Shown: positions 18,022-28,648 of the stretch, in pieces | How the letters are laid out: the number at the start of each line of letters is the position of its first letter | Numbering within the stretch: the first letter of the stretch is position 1 | Assembly: GCF_036077095.1 (NCBI RefSeq) | Contig: NZ_CP107960.1 | Span: 5,146,001-5,210,000, forward strand | Reading direction: 5' to 3' | DNA length: 64,000 bases | Source of the DNA: Streptomyces sp. NBC_00376 | GTDB lineage: Bacteria; Actinomycetota; Actinomycetes; Streptomycetales; Streptomycetaceae | Made by a program: the position numbers and the translations under genes | The notes under the pieces: generated by a model | The model's database searches: none | Seen by the model: the letters and a program-made list of their open reading frames with translations, nothing else | What the model was told of the DNA's origin: nothing

Positions 18022-18822
18022 ATGGGGGTGCCTGTGGTTCGTATCCGGGTTCTCGTGGTGGACGACCACCGTATTTTCGCCGAATCGCTCGCAGCGGCGC
18101 TCGCGGCCGAGCCCGACGTCGATGCGGCGGCGGCGGGCAGCGGCCCCGCCGCGTTACGGTGCCTGGAGCGGGCCGCCGCCGAGGGGCGCGGCTACGACGT
18201 GATGCTGGTCGACGCCGAGCTGGGCATCCTGGGCGCGGCGGGGGGCCGACGGGCACCCGTACCGGTCTCCGCCGACGGGGAGAGCGCTCGGCTGGACGGC
18301 ATCTCCCTGGTGGCAGGGGTCCGTTCGGGCCGGCCGTCCGTGCGCACGGTGGTGCTGGCCGAGAAGGACGACCCGGTCCGGGCCGCGCTGGCGCTCCAGG
18401 CCGGGGCGTCGGGCTGGGTGGCCAAGGACTGCTCGCTGCAACGGCTGCTCGCCGTCATCCGCGGGGTGCTGCGGGACGAGACGCATCTGCCCCCGGCGCT
18501 GCTCACCGGCGTGCTGCGGGAGCTGACGGCGGCGCGCAAGCACCGCACGGAGAGCGAGGAGCTGGTCGAGTCGCTGACCCCGCGCGAACGCGAGGTGCTG
18601 CGCTGCATGGTGGCGGGCCTGGGCCGCAAGGCGGTCGCCGAGCGGCTCTTCCTCTCCCCGCACACGGTCCGTACCCATATGCAGAACGTGCTGGGGAAAC
18701 TGGGCGTGCACTCCACCCTGGCCGCCGTCGCCCTGGCCAGGCGGGCGGGCGTCGGCCCGGCCGACCCCGCCGGACCGGCTCTAGCCGGGAATGTTGTCGA
18801 ACGGGGCGGTCAACTGGCGTAG
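18022..18822 (+). CDS. LuxR/NarL-type response regulator with a TTA codon
   Basis: 266 residues. The receiver is intact in its key residues: VVDDH (D14, D15), phospho-acceptor D64 in VMLVDAELG, and Lys in GWVAKD. A hydrophilic insertion of about 25 residues (GGRRAPVPVSADGESARL) follows the D64 loop, which is unusual. The C-terminal LuxR helix-turn-helix has SLTPREREVLRCMVAG and SPHTVRTHMQNVLGKLGV. Codon 45 is TTA (18154-18156), suggesting bldA dependence. No histidine kinase is adjacent. ATG 18022 is taken, but GTG 18034 with GGGGG before it is equally possible. Confidence 0.85.
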   Translation: MGVPVVRIRVLVVDDHRIFAESLAAALAAEPDVDAAAAGSGPAALRCLERAAAEGRGYDVMLVDAELGILGAAGGRRAPVPVSADGESARLDGISLVAGVRSGRPSVRTVVLAEKDDPVRAALALQAGASGWVAKDCSLQRLLAVIRGVLRDETHLPPALLTGVLRELTAARKHRTESEELVESLTPREREVLRCMVAGLGRKAVAERLFLSPHTVRTHMQNVLGKLGVHSTLAAVALARRAGVGPADPAGPALAGNVVERGGQLA

Positions 18823-19278
18823 CAACCCGGCCAGTTCGCCCCGCTGCTGGGTGGAGAGCTTACTCAGGATGGCGCGTTCCTGGGCGAGCAGCCCGGCCAG
18901 TGACTGGTCGGCCTTGTCGCGGCCCTCGGCGGTGAGCCGGACGAGCACGCCGCGGCGGTCGCTGGGGTCGGGGAGGCGCTCGACGAGGTTCTTCTTGGTC
19001 AGGCGGTCGATGCGGTTGGTCATCGTGCCGGAGGTGACCAGCGTCTGGGTGAGGAGCTGGCCGGGGGAGAGCTGGTACGGGGCGCCCGCGCGACGCAGGG
19101 ACGTCAGTACGTCGAACTCCCAGGGCTCCAGATCATGCTCGGAGAAGGCGATCCGGCGGGCCCGGTCCAGATGGCGGGCCAGGCGGGAGACGCGGCTGAG
19201 CACCTCGAGTGGTTCCACGTCGAGGTCGGGGCGCTCGCGGCGCCATGCAGCGACCAATCGGTCGACCTCGTCCTCCAT
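18781..19278 (-). CDS. MarR family transcriptional regulator
   Basis: 165-residue winged-helix repressor. The recognition region is LTQTLVTSGTMTNRIDRL and the beta wing is LPDPSDRRGVLVRLT, both textbook MarR. The ATG at 19278 is chosen because the longer frame upstream overlaps the operator-like repeats. It overlaps the tail of the response regulator gene on the other strand (convergent) and is divergent from the methyltransferase gene. Two CTTGA-N2-TCAAG palindromes lie in the shared intergenic region, so it probably represses itself and the methyltransferase-VOC pair. Confidence 0.9.
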   Translation of the reverse strand: MEDEVDRLVAAWRRERPDLDVEPLEVLSRVSRLARHLDRARRIAFSEHDLEPWEFDVLTSLRRAGAPYQLSPGQLLTQTLVTSGTMTNRIDRLTKKNLVERLPDPSDRRGVLVRLTAEGRDKADQSLAGLLAQERAILSKLSTQQRGELAGLLRQLTAPFDNIPG

Positions 19279-19314
19279 GTGGATCAGTGTAAGGGGTCTG
19301 TCGACATGAAGTCT

Positions 19315-19342
19315 CTTGAACTCAAGTGTCTTGACATCAAGA
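19315..19342. promoter_or_regulatory. Two MarR-type operator palindromes
   Basis: Site 1 at 19315-19326 is CTTGA-AC-TCAAG and site 2 at 19329-19342 is TCTTGA-CA-TCAAGA. Both are perfect inverted repeats, 15 bases centre to centre, between the divergent MarR and methyltransferase starts. Their size and symmetry suit MarR dimers. Confidence 0.7.
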
Positions 19343-19366
19343 TATCTGTGGGTGACTCTGGCTGCC

Positions 19367-20167
19367 ATGACCGCACCCACCTGGGACCCGCAGCAATACC
19401 TGCGCCATGCCGACCACCGCACCCGCCCCTTCCTCGACCTCCTCGCCCGCATCCCCGAACTCCCGGCCGCCCCCGCACCCCGGATCGCCGACCTCGGCTG
19501 CGGCGCGGGCAACGTCACCGTCCTGCTCGCCGACCGCTGGCCCGGGGCCCGCATCACCGGCTACGACAACTCCCCGCAGATGCTCGAACGGGCCCGAGCC
19601 CACGCCGGCCCCCACCTGGACTTCGCCGAGGCCGACGCCACCACCTGGACCCCCGCCGAGCGTCACGACCTGATCGTCTCCAACGCCCTGCTCCAGTGGG
19701 TCCCCGACCACGCCGCCCGCTTCCCGGCCTGGCTGGACGCGATCACCCCCGGCGGCACCCTCGCCTTCCAGGTCCCCGGCAACTTCGACCAGCCCAGCCA
19801 CGTCCTGATGCGCGAACTCGCCGCCTCCCCGCGCTGGCGTACCCGCCTCGCCGGCGAACTGCGCCACGCCGACGCGGTGCTCACCCCCACCGCCTACCTC
19901 GACGCGCTGACCGCCCCCGGCATCACGGCGGACGTCTGGGAGACCACGTACCTGCACCTCCTGCCCGGCCAGGACCCGGTCCTCGACTGGGTGAAGGGCA
20001 CCGGCCTGCGCCCCGTCCTGACCGCCCTCGCCGACGACCCCGGGGCCCGCGACGCCTTCCTCACCGAATACCGCGACCTGCTGCGCACCGCCTACCCCCA
20101 GGGCCCGCACGGCACCGTCTTCCCGTTCCGCCGCATCTTCGCCGTCGCCCGCAAGGAGAAGCGATGA
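19367..20167 (+). CDS. tam: Class I SAM methyltransferase, trans-aconitate methyltransferase-like
   Basis: 266 residues with SAM motif I IADLGCGAGNVTVLL (about 37-51), GYDNSPQMLERAR, EADATTW and the post-I motif DLIVSNALLQWVPDH. This order, with TWDPQQYLRHADHRTRPF at the N-terminus and LDWVKGTGLRPVL near the C-terminus, is typical of trans-aconitate 2-methyltransferase (Tam), which esterifies the aconitase inhibitor trans-aconitate. The ATG at 19367 lies just after the MarR-type operators. Its stop overlaps the VOC gene by four bases (ATGA). Confidence 0.82.
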   Translation: MTAPTWDPQQYLRHADHRTRPFLDLLARIPELPAAPAPRIADLGCGAGNVTVLLADRWPGARITGYDNSPQMLERARAHAGPHLDFAEADATTWTPAERHDLIVSNALLQWVPDHAARFPAWLDAITPGGTLAFQVPGNFDQPSHVLMRELAASPRWRTRLAGELRHADAVLTPTAYLDALTAPGITADVWETTYLHLLPGQDPVLDWVKGTGLRPVLTALADDPGARDAFLTEYRDLLRTAYPQGPHGTVFPFRRIFAVARKEKR

Positions 20168-20529
20168 TCACCGCCCTCGACCACGTCCAGCTCGCCGCCC
20201 CGCCAGGTTCGGAGGACGCCCTTCGCACCTACTACGCGGACACCCTCGGCATGACGGAGATCGCCAAGCCCCCGGCCCTCGCGGCCCGCGGCGGCTGCTG
20301 GTTCCGGGCGGGCCCGGTCCAGATCCACCTCGGCATCGAGAAGGACTTCCACCCGGCGAAGAAGGCCCACCCGGGGCTGCGCGTCACGGACATCGAGGCG
20401 TACGCGGCCCGGCTGGAGGGGCGGGGCGCCGAGGTGCGCTGGGACGGTGATCTGCCGGGGCACCGGCGCTTCTTCGGCCACGACCCGGTGGGGAACCGGC
20501 TGGAGTTCCTGGAGCGGACGGACGGCTGA
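20164..20529 (+). CDS. VOC (glyoxalase/bleomycin-resistance fold) family protein
   Basis: 121 residues with the paired beta-alpha-beta modules of the VOC superfamily: ITALDHVQLAAP with the first metal His, a central FRAGPVQIHLGIE with a second His, and DPVGNRLEFLE with the C-terminal Glu. Translationally coupled to the methyltransferase, so both are likely under the neighbouring MarR protein. The substrate is unknown. Confidence 0.85.
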   Translation: MITALDHVQLAAPPGSEDALRTYYADTLGMTEIAKPPALAARGGCWFRAGPVQIHLGIEKDFHPAKKAHPGLRVTDIEAYAARLEGRGAEVRWDGDLPGHRRFFGHDPVGNRLEFLERTDG

Positions 20530-20532
20530 CCG

Positions 20533-21147
20533 TCACAGCGCGTCCAGCGCCTCCTGGGTGATGTCGATGTCGATCGGGAACGGCACGCTCACCTTGAGAC
20601 GGTCGTGGTGGATTCCCGTCAGCGCATACGCCTTGGACACCGGGTCCAACTCGTACACCCGCACCACCGGGTGCCGGTCGGTGCCGGCCATGTCGACCAG
20701 CCAGAAGTTCGGGATACCGGCCGAGGCGTACTTCCCCGGCTTGGTGTCGCGGTCGCGGGCCTCGGAGTCGGGCGAGACGACCTCGACGGCGAGCAGGACG
20801 TCGGCAGCCTGGAAGCGGGTCTGCTCGGGTCCGGTGACCGCGTCGGAGCGGACCACGGAGACGTCGGGCTCGGGCACGTTGCGGCTGTCGAGGACGACCG
20901 CCATCTCCCGCACGGTCCTGACCTCGCGCGATGTGAAGCTCCGCAGACCGCGAACCAACAGGTCGATCATGCAGCTGTGGAAAAAGCGCTGTGGACTCAC
21001 AAAAACCAGGCTCCCGTCGAGCAACTCCGTGTGCGGCGGGAGATCGGGCAGGGTGAACAGGTCGTCCACCGTGTATCCGTCCTGGGGCGGCACCGGCCAG
21101 CGGGAGCTGTGCGCGGTGAACGGCTCGGCGGCCATGATTCCTCCCAT
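20533..21147 (-). CDS. Uma2 family (PD-(D/E)XK nuclease fold) protein
   Basis: 204-residue DUF820/Uma2 protein. The nuclease-fold signature is visible as VPEPDVSVVR, then LAVEVVSPDSEARDRDTKPGKYASAGIPNFWLVD, which contains the E-V-x-S-P-x-S core and the Lys of the DRDTKPGKY segment. These proteins are abundant in Streptomyces and cyanobacteria, and their role is unsettled. It ends three bases from the convergent VOC gene. The region before its ATG holds the divergent approach to the AraC gene's 3' end. Confidence 0.85.
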   Translation of the reverse strand: MGGIMAAEPFTAHSSRWPVPPQDGYTVDDLFTLPDLPPHTELLDGSLVFVSPQRFFHSCMIDLLVRGLRSFTSREVRTVREMAVVLDSRNVPEPDVSVVRSDAVTGPEQTRFQAADVLLAVEVVSPDSEARDRDTKPGKYASAGIPNFWLVDMAGTDRHPVVRVYELDPVSKAYALTGIHHDRLKVSVPFPIDIDITQEALDAL

Positions 21148-21258
21148 GGACGGGATTCTTGTTCTGCTCCCTCACGGTAGCGGCCGGAATCAAAGAGCGT
21201 CATTACAAAGAGTGACGCCGGTTCCGTGTCGGTCTCCGGCCCGGCGAGGACCCGCTGG

Positions 21259-22077
21259 TCACGGCAGTCGCACCGCAGCCGCGGCGCCCTCGCGGGCGAA
21301 CCGTCCGGGGGGTGTGCCGACGAGCCGTTTGAAATGCCGGCTCAGGTGCGACTGGTCGTAGAAGCCGGTCGCGGCAGCCACCTCTCCGGGCGGCCGGCCG
21401 TCGAGCAGCAGCCGTCGGGCGCGGTCGATCCGACGGGACATCAGGTACTGGTGCGGGGCGATGCCGAAGGCGCCGCTGAACGCCCGTACCAGGTGCGTCG
21501 GGTGGGCGTGCAGCAGTTGCGCGGCCTCGTCCAGGGGCACCCCCTGGAGCAGCCGGTCGTCGAGGAGGTCCCGCAGGCTGTGGGCCACACCGCGATCCGT
21601 CACCCGCCGACGGGTGACGGGCCGGGGCCGCAGGTGGGCGTGGAGCCGTTCGCGGATGAGGGCGAGGCGGCTCTGCGCTTCCAGCTCGTCGCCCCTGTCC
21701 GCGAGCGAGGCGTGCAACTGCCCGACACGTCGGCGCAGCAGCGGGTCGACGAGGTCGGGGCCGTCCGCCGCCGGGCCGATGAAGCTCTCGTCCAGCTGGG
21801 TCAGGTCCAGATAGAGGACCCGCTTGCGGAAGCCGTGCGAGGTGGCGGGCGAGCCGTTGTGCGGCACCTGCGGCGGGAGCAGGGACACCGTGTCGTGCAG
21901 GGTGCCGCGCTCGTGGCGGTTCAGGTCGTAGCGGACCGCACCGTCGTCGACTATGAGCAGGGTCCAGACGTCGTGGACGTGCATCGGGTACGCGTGCTCG
22001 GTGAAATGCGCGTGGAAGACCTCCACGACACCCGGGACCTGCGGGCGCCACGCGGAAACCTGCTGCCGGGCCACCAT
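21259..22077 (-). CDS. AraC family transcriptional regulator
   Basis: 272 residues. The N-terminal cupin-like sensor domain has HAHFTEHAYPMHVHDVWTLLIVDDGAVRYDL, with metal- or ligand-type His residues, and LLPPQVPHNG. The C-terminal double helix-turn-helix has SLRDLLDDRLLQGVPLDEAA and ATGFYDQSHLSRHFKRLVG, followed by TPPGRFA. The ATG at 22077 gives the usual family length; the longer frame upstream is antisense to the next gene. Divergent from the DUF2000 gene, which it probably controls. Confidence 0.9.
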   Translation of the reverse strand: MVARQQVSAWRPQVPGVVEVFHAHFTEHAYPMHVHDVWTLLIVDDGAVRYDLNRHERGTLHDTVSLLPPQVPHNGSPATSHGFRKRVLYLDLTQLDESFIGPAADGPDLVDPLLRRRVGQLHASLADRGDELEAQSRLALIRERLHAHLRPRPVTRRRVTDRGVAHSLRDLLDDRLLQGVPLDEAAQLLHAHPTHLVRAFSGAFGIAPHQYLMSRRIDRARRLLLDGRPPGEVAAATGFYDQSHLSRHFKRLVGTPPGRFAREGAAAAVRLP

Positions 22078-22094
22078 GCAAGGAATGTACAAGA

Positions 22095-22117
22095 CGGTCC
22101 GGCAGGCGGTTCGGCAG
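22095..22117. promoter_or_regulatory. Direct repeats between AraC and DUF2000 genes
   Basis: CGGTCCGGCAG (22095-22105) and CGGTTCGGCAG (22107-22117) are tandem 11-bp near-copies, 12 bases apart, in the 49-base divergent gap. Direct repeats of this kind are typical AraC half-sites, though the spacing is shorter than usual. Confidence 0.45.
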
Positions 22118-22126
22118 TCTCGGCAC

Positions 22127-22558
22127 ATGACGACCGACAACGCCCCCGTACGTTTCGACACCAAGATCGCCGTACTGCTGCGCGAGGACCTGGAGACCTG
22201 GCAGCGGCTGAACGTGACCGCGTTCCTGGTCAGCGGCCTCGGCCCGGAGCTGCCCGAGGTGATCGGCGAACCGTACGCGGACGCCGACGGCACCGCGTAT
22301 CTGCCGATGTTCCGCCAGCCCGTCCTGGTCTTCGAGGGGACGAAGGAGACACTGACCGCGGCGCACGGCCGTGCGCTGTCCCGCTCGCTTCCCCGGTCGG
22401 TGTTCACGTCCGACCTCTTCGCCACCGGCAATGACCGGGACAACCGCGCGGCGGTGCGGGCCGTGGCGAAGGACCGGCTGGATCTGGTGGGCCTCGCCGT
22501 GTACGGACCGCGCAACGGCGTCGACAAGGTGCTCAAGGGCGCCCGGATGCACCCCTGA
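22127..22558 (+). CDS. DUF2000 family protein
   Basis: 143-residue protein matching the DUF2000 pattern: FDTKIAVLLREDLETWQRLNVTAFL at the N-terminus, then a central FRQPVLVFEG and the C-terminal DLVGLAVYGPRNGVDKVLKG. Members sit next to AraC regulators in many actinobacteria, as here. The biochemical role is unknown. The ATG at 22127 is chosen over an upstream in-frame ATG because it leaves the direct-repeat region non-coding. Confidence 0.8.
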   Translation: MTTDNAPVRFDTKIAVLLREDLETWQRLNVTAFLVSGLGPELPEVIGEPYADADGTAYLPMFRQPVLVFEGTKETLTAAHGRALSRSLPRSVFTSDLFATGNDRDNRAAVRAVAKDRLDLVGLAVYGPRNGVDKVLKGARMHP

Positions 22559-22573
22559 CCGGGGCGCCGGCCC

Positions 22574-23263
22574 TCAGCTCTTGCGGTGCCCTACCAGCCT
22601 CGGCTTCGACTCCAGGTTCTCCAGGCCGTGCCAGGCCAGGTTCACCAGGTGGGCGGCGACCTCCGACTTCTTCGGCTTGCGGGCGTTCATCCACCACTGG
22701 CCGGTCAGGGCGACCATGCCGACCAGCGCCTGCGCGTACAGCGGGGCCAGCTTCGGGTCGAAACCCCGGGCCTTGAACTCCAGGCCCAGGATGTCCTCCA
22801 CCTGGGTGGCGATGTCGCTGATGAGGGAGGCGAAAGTGCCGGTCGACTGGGCCACGGGGGAGTCGCGGACCAGGATGCGGAAGCCGTCCGTGTACGTCTC
22901 GATGTAGTCGAGCAGGGCGAACGCGGCCTGCTCCAGGAGCTCGCGGGGGTGGCCCGCGGTCAGCGCGCTCGTGACCATGTCCAGGAGCTGGCGCATCTCG
23001 CGGTCGACCACGACGGCGTACAGGCCCTCCTTGCCGCCGAAGTGCTCGTACACGACCGGCTTGGAGACACCGGCGCGCGAGGCGATCTCCTCGACCGAGG
23101 TGCCCTCGAAGCCCTTGTCGGCGAAGAGCGTGCGACCGATGTCCAGCAACTGCTCGCGGCGTTCCTTGCCGGTCATCCGCACCCGGCGGGTACGCCGGGT
23201 GGAAGAGGAAGGACGGTTTTTCTCGTTGCTGGTGCTGGAGTCGGTCGCCACGTCGTCAATCAT
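22574..23263 (-). CDS. TetR family regulator, desaturase-linked
   Basis: 229 residues: a basic Ser/Arg-rich N-terminus of about 33 residues, then the TetR helix-turn-helix GTSVEEIASRAGVSKPVVYEHFGGKEGLY, and a helical ligand domain to the end. It overlaps the desaturase stop by four bases (ATGA), so the two are co-expressed. This desaturase-TetR pair is conserved across actinobacteria and is expected to sense acyl-CoA or membrane lipid state and repress the desaturase operon; the ligand is inferred, not seen. Confidence 0.88.
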   Translation of the reverse strand: MIDDVATDSSTSNEKNRPSSSTRRTRRVRMTGKERREQLLDIGRTLFADKGFEGTSVEEIASRAGVSKPVVYEHFGGKEGLYAVVVDREMRQLLDMVTSALTAGHPRELLEQAAFALLDYIETYTDGFRILVRDSPVAQSTGTFASLISDIATQVEDILGLEFKARGFDPKLAPLYAQALVGMVALTGQWWMNARKPKKSEVAAHLVNLAWHGLENLESKPRLVGHRKS

Positions 23264-24276
23264 GCCGCGTCGGCACGCTCGGGGTCGCGCCGGGAGCCGA
23301 TCCCGCGGGACTCGACCCGGCGGGATTCGATCCGGGCGGAGTCCGGCCAGCGCACGTCGTGCGCCCAGCCCAGCTTCTCGAACCAGCGGATCAGCCGGGC
23401 ACTCGAATCGACCTGACCGCGCATCACACCGTGCCGGGCGCTCGTCGGATCGGCATGGTGCAGGTTGTGCCAGGACTCGCCGCAGGACAGGACCGCCAGC
23501 CACCACACATTGCCCGACCGGTCACGCGACTTGAAGGGCCGCTTGCCGACCGCGTGACAGATCGAGTTGATCGACCAGGTGACGTGGTGCAGCAGGGCCA
23601 CCCGGACCAGCGAGCCCCAGAAGAAGGCCGTCGCCGCACCCCACCACGACATCGTCACCAGGCCGCCGACCAGCGGCGGGAGCGCCAGCGACACGATCGT
23701 GAGGGTCATGAAGTGGCGGGAGACGCCGCGCAGCGCCGGGTCCTTGATCAGGTCGGGGGCGTACTTCTGCTGCGGAGTCTGCTCCTCGTCGAACATCCAG
23801 CCGATGTGGGCCCACCACAGGCCCTTCATCAGGGCGGGCAGGCTCTCGCCGAAGCGCCACGGCGAGTGCGGGTCGCCCTCCGCGTCGGAGAAGCGGTGGT
23901 GCTTGCGGTGGTCGGCCACCCAGCGCACCAGAGGGCCCTCCACGGCCAGCGAACCGGCCACGGCCAGCGCGATGCGCAGCGGGCGCTTCGCCTTGAAGGA
24001 GCCATGCGTGAAGTAGCGGTGGAAGCCGATCGTGATGCCGTGGCAGCCGATGAAGTACATCGCCACGAGCAGGCCCAGATCCAGCCAGCTCACACCGCGG
24101 CCCCAGGCCAGCGGCACCGCCGCGACCAGCGCCACGAACGGCACCACGATGAACAGCAGCAGGGCGAGCTGCTCGATCGACCGCTTGTTGTCCCCGCCGA
24201 GCGTGGCGGAGGGAAGGGCCCGATCGTCGGCCGCCGACGGCTGGGCGTCGGCGATCACAGCGGGGCTGGTGTTCAT
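23260..24276 (-). CDS. Acyl-CoA/fatty acid desaturase (membrane diiron)
   Basis: 338-residue membrane desaturase that inserts a double bond, probably delta-9, into saturated acyl chains. The three His boxes are complete: HRYFTH (in GITIGFHRYFTHGSF), HRKHH (WVADHRKHHRFSD) and HNLHH (GESWHNLHHADP). Hydrophobic segments flank them (LALLLFIVVPFVALVAAVPL, LGLLVAMYFIGCHGIT). It has a short tail that overlaps the TetR start. A putative operator lies about 66 bases upstream. Confidence 0.93.
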   Translation of the reverse strand: MNTSPAVIADAQPSAADDRALPSATLGGDNKRSIEQLALLLFIVVPFVALVAAVPLAWGRGVSWLDLGLLVAMYFIGCHGITIGFHRYFTHGSFKAKRPLRIALAVAGSLAVEGPLVRWVADHRKHHRFSDAEGDPHSPWRFGESLPALMKGLWWAHIGWMFDEEQTPQQKYAPDLIKDPALRGVSRHFMTLTIVSLALPPLVGGLVTMSWWGAATAFFWGSLVRVALLHHVTWSINSICHAVGKRPFKSRDRSGNVWWLAVLSCGESWHNLHHADPTSARHGVMRGQVDSSARLIRWFEKLGWAHDVRWPDSARIESRRVESRGIGSRRDPERADAA

Positions 24277-24341
24277 GGGGGGTCCCCTGGGGATGAGGAA
24301 GATGAGGAATACGACGGATAGCTCTGGCTACGCATCCGTAA

Positions 24342-24357
24342 CCTACGGCAACGTAAG
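24342..24357. promoter_or_regulatory. Putative TetR operator before the desaturase
   Basis: CCTACGGCAACGTAAG is an imperfect palindrome (CTACG/CGTAA) upstream of the desaturase ATG. It lies in the 332-base gap between the desaturase and ppc, which otherwise holds only promoter-like sequence for both genes, including TATCCT at 24453-24458 as a possible ppc -10. Confidence 0.4.
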
Positions 24358-24608
24358 TATGGCAGCGGAACGGTCCGTCGCACGAGAGCGCGGCGGGCCT
24401 CCCATCGAGGGGAAACCCGATCGGGCCGCGAGCGGCGCCGACGGAGCGGACACCTATCCTGGTGGGGTCGGACAGCGCGGTCCGCACTCTGCTTTCCCGG
24501 GGTGGCTTCGGCACCGCTGCCTGTCGCGGCCCCGGAGACCCCTGTGGCCGCTGCCTGCCGCGGCCCCGGGAGAAACCCGTGCTCAACCACTGCAAGGAGC
24601 CGCACACC

Positions 24609-27338
<2,730 letters not shown>

Positions 27339-27356
27339 GACACCCCGGAACGGCCG

Positions 27357-27400
27357 CGGCCCTGCTCACAGCGCGATGAACGTCGCCACGAGCAGGGCCG
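27357..27400. terminator. Possible bidirectional hairpin between ppc and the next gene
   Basis: CGGCCCTGCTC (27357-27367) pairs perfectly with GAGCAGGGCCG (27390-27400) across a 22-base loop. It lies at the junction of the convergent genes, partly inside the 3' end of the minus-strand gene. Confidence 0.45.
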
Positions 27401-27836
27401 TGCCCGCGATCGCGGTGCCCCAGCCGGTCCGGGTCAGCCGCAGACCACCACCGATCACCAGCCCCGCCAGCAACAGCGCGCCGCCCAGCGGCACCCAGGC
27501 ATGCAGAAAACCCGGCGTCCCGGTCCGCACCACATCGTCCGTACCCGGCTTGACCACCACGGGGAACCGCTCACCCCGCCGCGCCGCGACGGACTTCTCG
27601 ATCGTCACCCGGGCACGTGCGGCAGCCGGCCCCGACGGCGTGAAGGGCCCTGTACAGACATCGGCCCCACAACCGGTCACGGTCATCGTGCCGTGCTCAC
27701 GGCCCTTGGCCAGAACGATGTGTTGTGCCTCGTCCCAGGAGGACAGCGCACCCGCCACCAGCAGCAACAGGACGACACAGCCCATGGCGGCGTTGCGGGC
27801 GTAGACCAGGGCGCGGTGTGAGGAGCTCCGCTTCAT
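27366..27836 (-). CDS. Small membrane protein with an extracellular domain
   Basis: 156 residues. A helix near the N-terminus (about 17-33, AAMGCVVLLLLVAGALS) and two closely spaced C-terminal helices (about 115-130 and 138-156) enclose a loop of about 80 residues. The loop includes TVTGCGADVCTGPF, whose two Cys residues could form a disulphide outside the cell. No family recognised with certainty. It lies between ppc (convergent) and pth. Confidence 0.7.
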   Translation of the reverse strand: MKRSSSHRALVYARNAAMGCVVLLLLVAGALSSWDEAQHIVLAKGREHGTMTVTGCGADVCTGPFTPSGPAAARARVTIEKSVAARRGERFPVVVKPGTDDVVRTGTPGFLHAWVPLGGALLLAGLVIGGGLRLTRTGWGTAIAGTALLVATFIAL

Positions 27837-27937
27837 GGGGAGCGATCCTTGGGCAGACCGGCACCACTGGTCAACTCGTGGCCGGAAAACGCCGGGTTAG
27901 CGACAGGAATGTCAGAGTTGTACGAGCAGCGGGGGCG

Positions 27938-28531
27938 CTACGAGTTGTACGCGCTCTGCGCCCGCTCCAGACCCTCCGCGAGCAGGCACTCCACCGAGTC
28001 CGCCGCCCGGTCCACCAGATAAGCGAGCTCCTTGCGCTCGGTGGACGAGAAGTCCTTCAGCACGAAGTCCGCGACCTGCATCCGCCCCGGCGGCCGCCCG
28101 ATCCCGAACCGGACCCGGTGGTAGTCCGACCCCATCGCCTTGGTCATCGACTTCAGCCCGTTGTGCCCGTTGTCGCCGCCGCCCAACTTCAGCCGCAGCG
28201 CCCCGTAGTCGATGTCCAGCTCGTCGTGGATCGCCACGATGTGGTCCGTGGGCACCTTGTAGAAGTCGCGCAGCGCGGTGACGGGGCCGCCCGAGAGATT
28301 CATGTACGACATCGGCTTGGCCAGGATCACCCGCCGGTTCGCCGGTCCGGGCGGACCCATGCGGCCCTCCACGACCTGCGCCTGCGCCTTCTGCGCGCGC
28401 TTGAACTTCCCGCCGATCCGCTCGGCCAGGAGATCGGCCACCATGAAGCCGACGTTGTGCCGGTTCGCGGCGTACTCGGGACCGGGGTTGCCGAGGCCCA
28501 CGATGAGCCAGGGGTCGGTGGCGTCGGACAT
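27938..28531 (-). CDS. pth: Peptidyl-tRNA hydrolase
   Basis: Releases tRNA from peptidyl-tRNA dropped by ribosomes; essential in most bacteria. The 197 residues have [20 protein letters not shown] with the catalytic His, the Asn of [15 protein letters not shown], and the Asp region [28 protein letters not shown]. The ATG at 28531 gives the normal N-terminus. It follows rplY on the same strand across a hairpin-containing gap, the common rplY-pth gene pair. Confidence 0.96.
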   Translation of the reverse strand: MSDATDPWLIVGLGNPGPEYAANRHNVGFMVADLLAERIGGKFKRAQKAQAQVVEGRMGPPGPANRRVILAKPMSYMNLSGGPVTALRDFYKVPTDHIVAIHDELDIDYGALRLKLGGGDNGHNGLKSMTKAMGSDYHRVRFGIGRPPGRMQVADFVLKDFSSTERKELAYLVDRAADSVECLLAEGLERAQSAYNS

Positions 28532-28585
28532 CTGCGCTCGGTCTCCTCGTGTACGGATGGTTCCGGACGGCCCGGATACAGGGAA

Positions 28586-28625
28586 ACGGGGCGGCGGGTC
28601 CTCGAACAAGGAACCGCCACCCCGT
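28586..28625 (-). terminator. Hairpin between rplY and pth
   Basis: ACGGGG-C-GGCGG pairs with CCGCC-A-CCCCGT around a loop, about 30 bases after the rplY stop. It could terminate or attenuate transcription into pth. Confidence 0.5.
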
Positions 28626-28648
28626 CAGTCAAGCAGTGCGGGCGAGGC

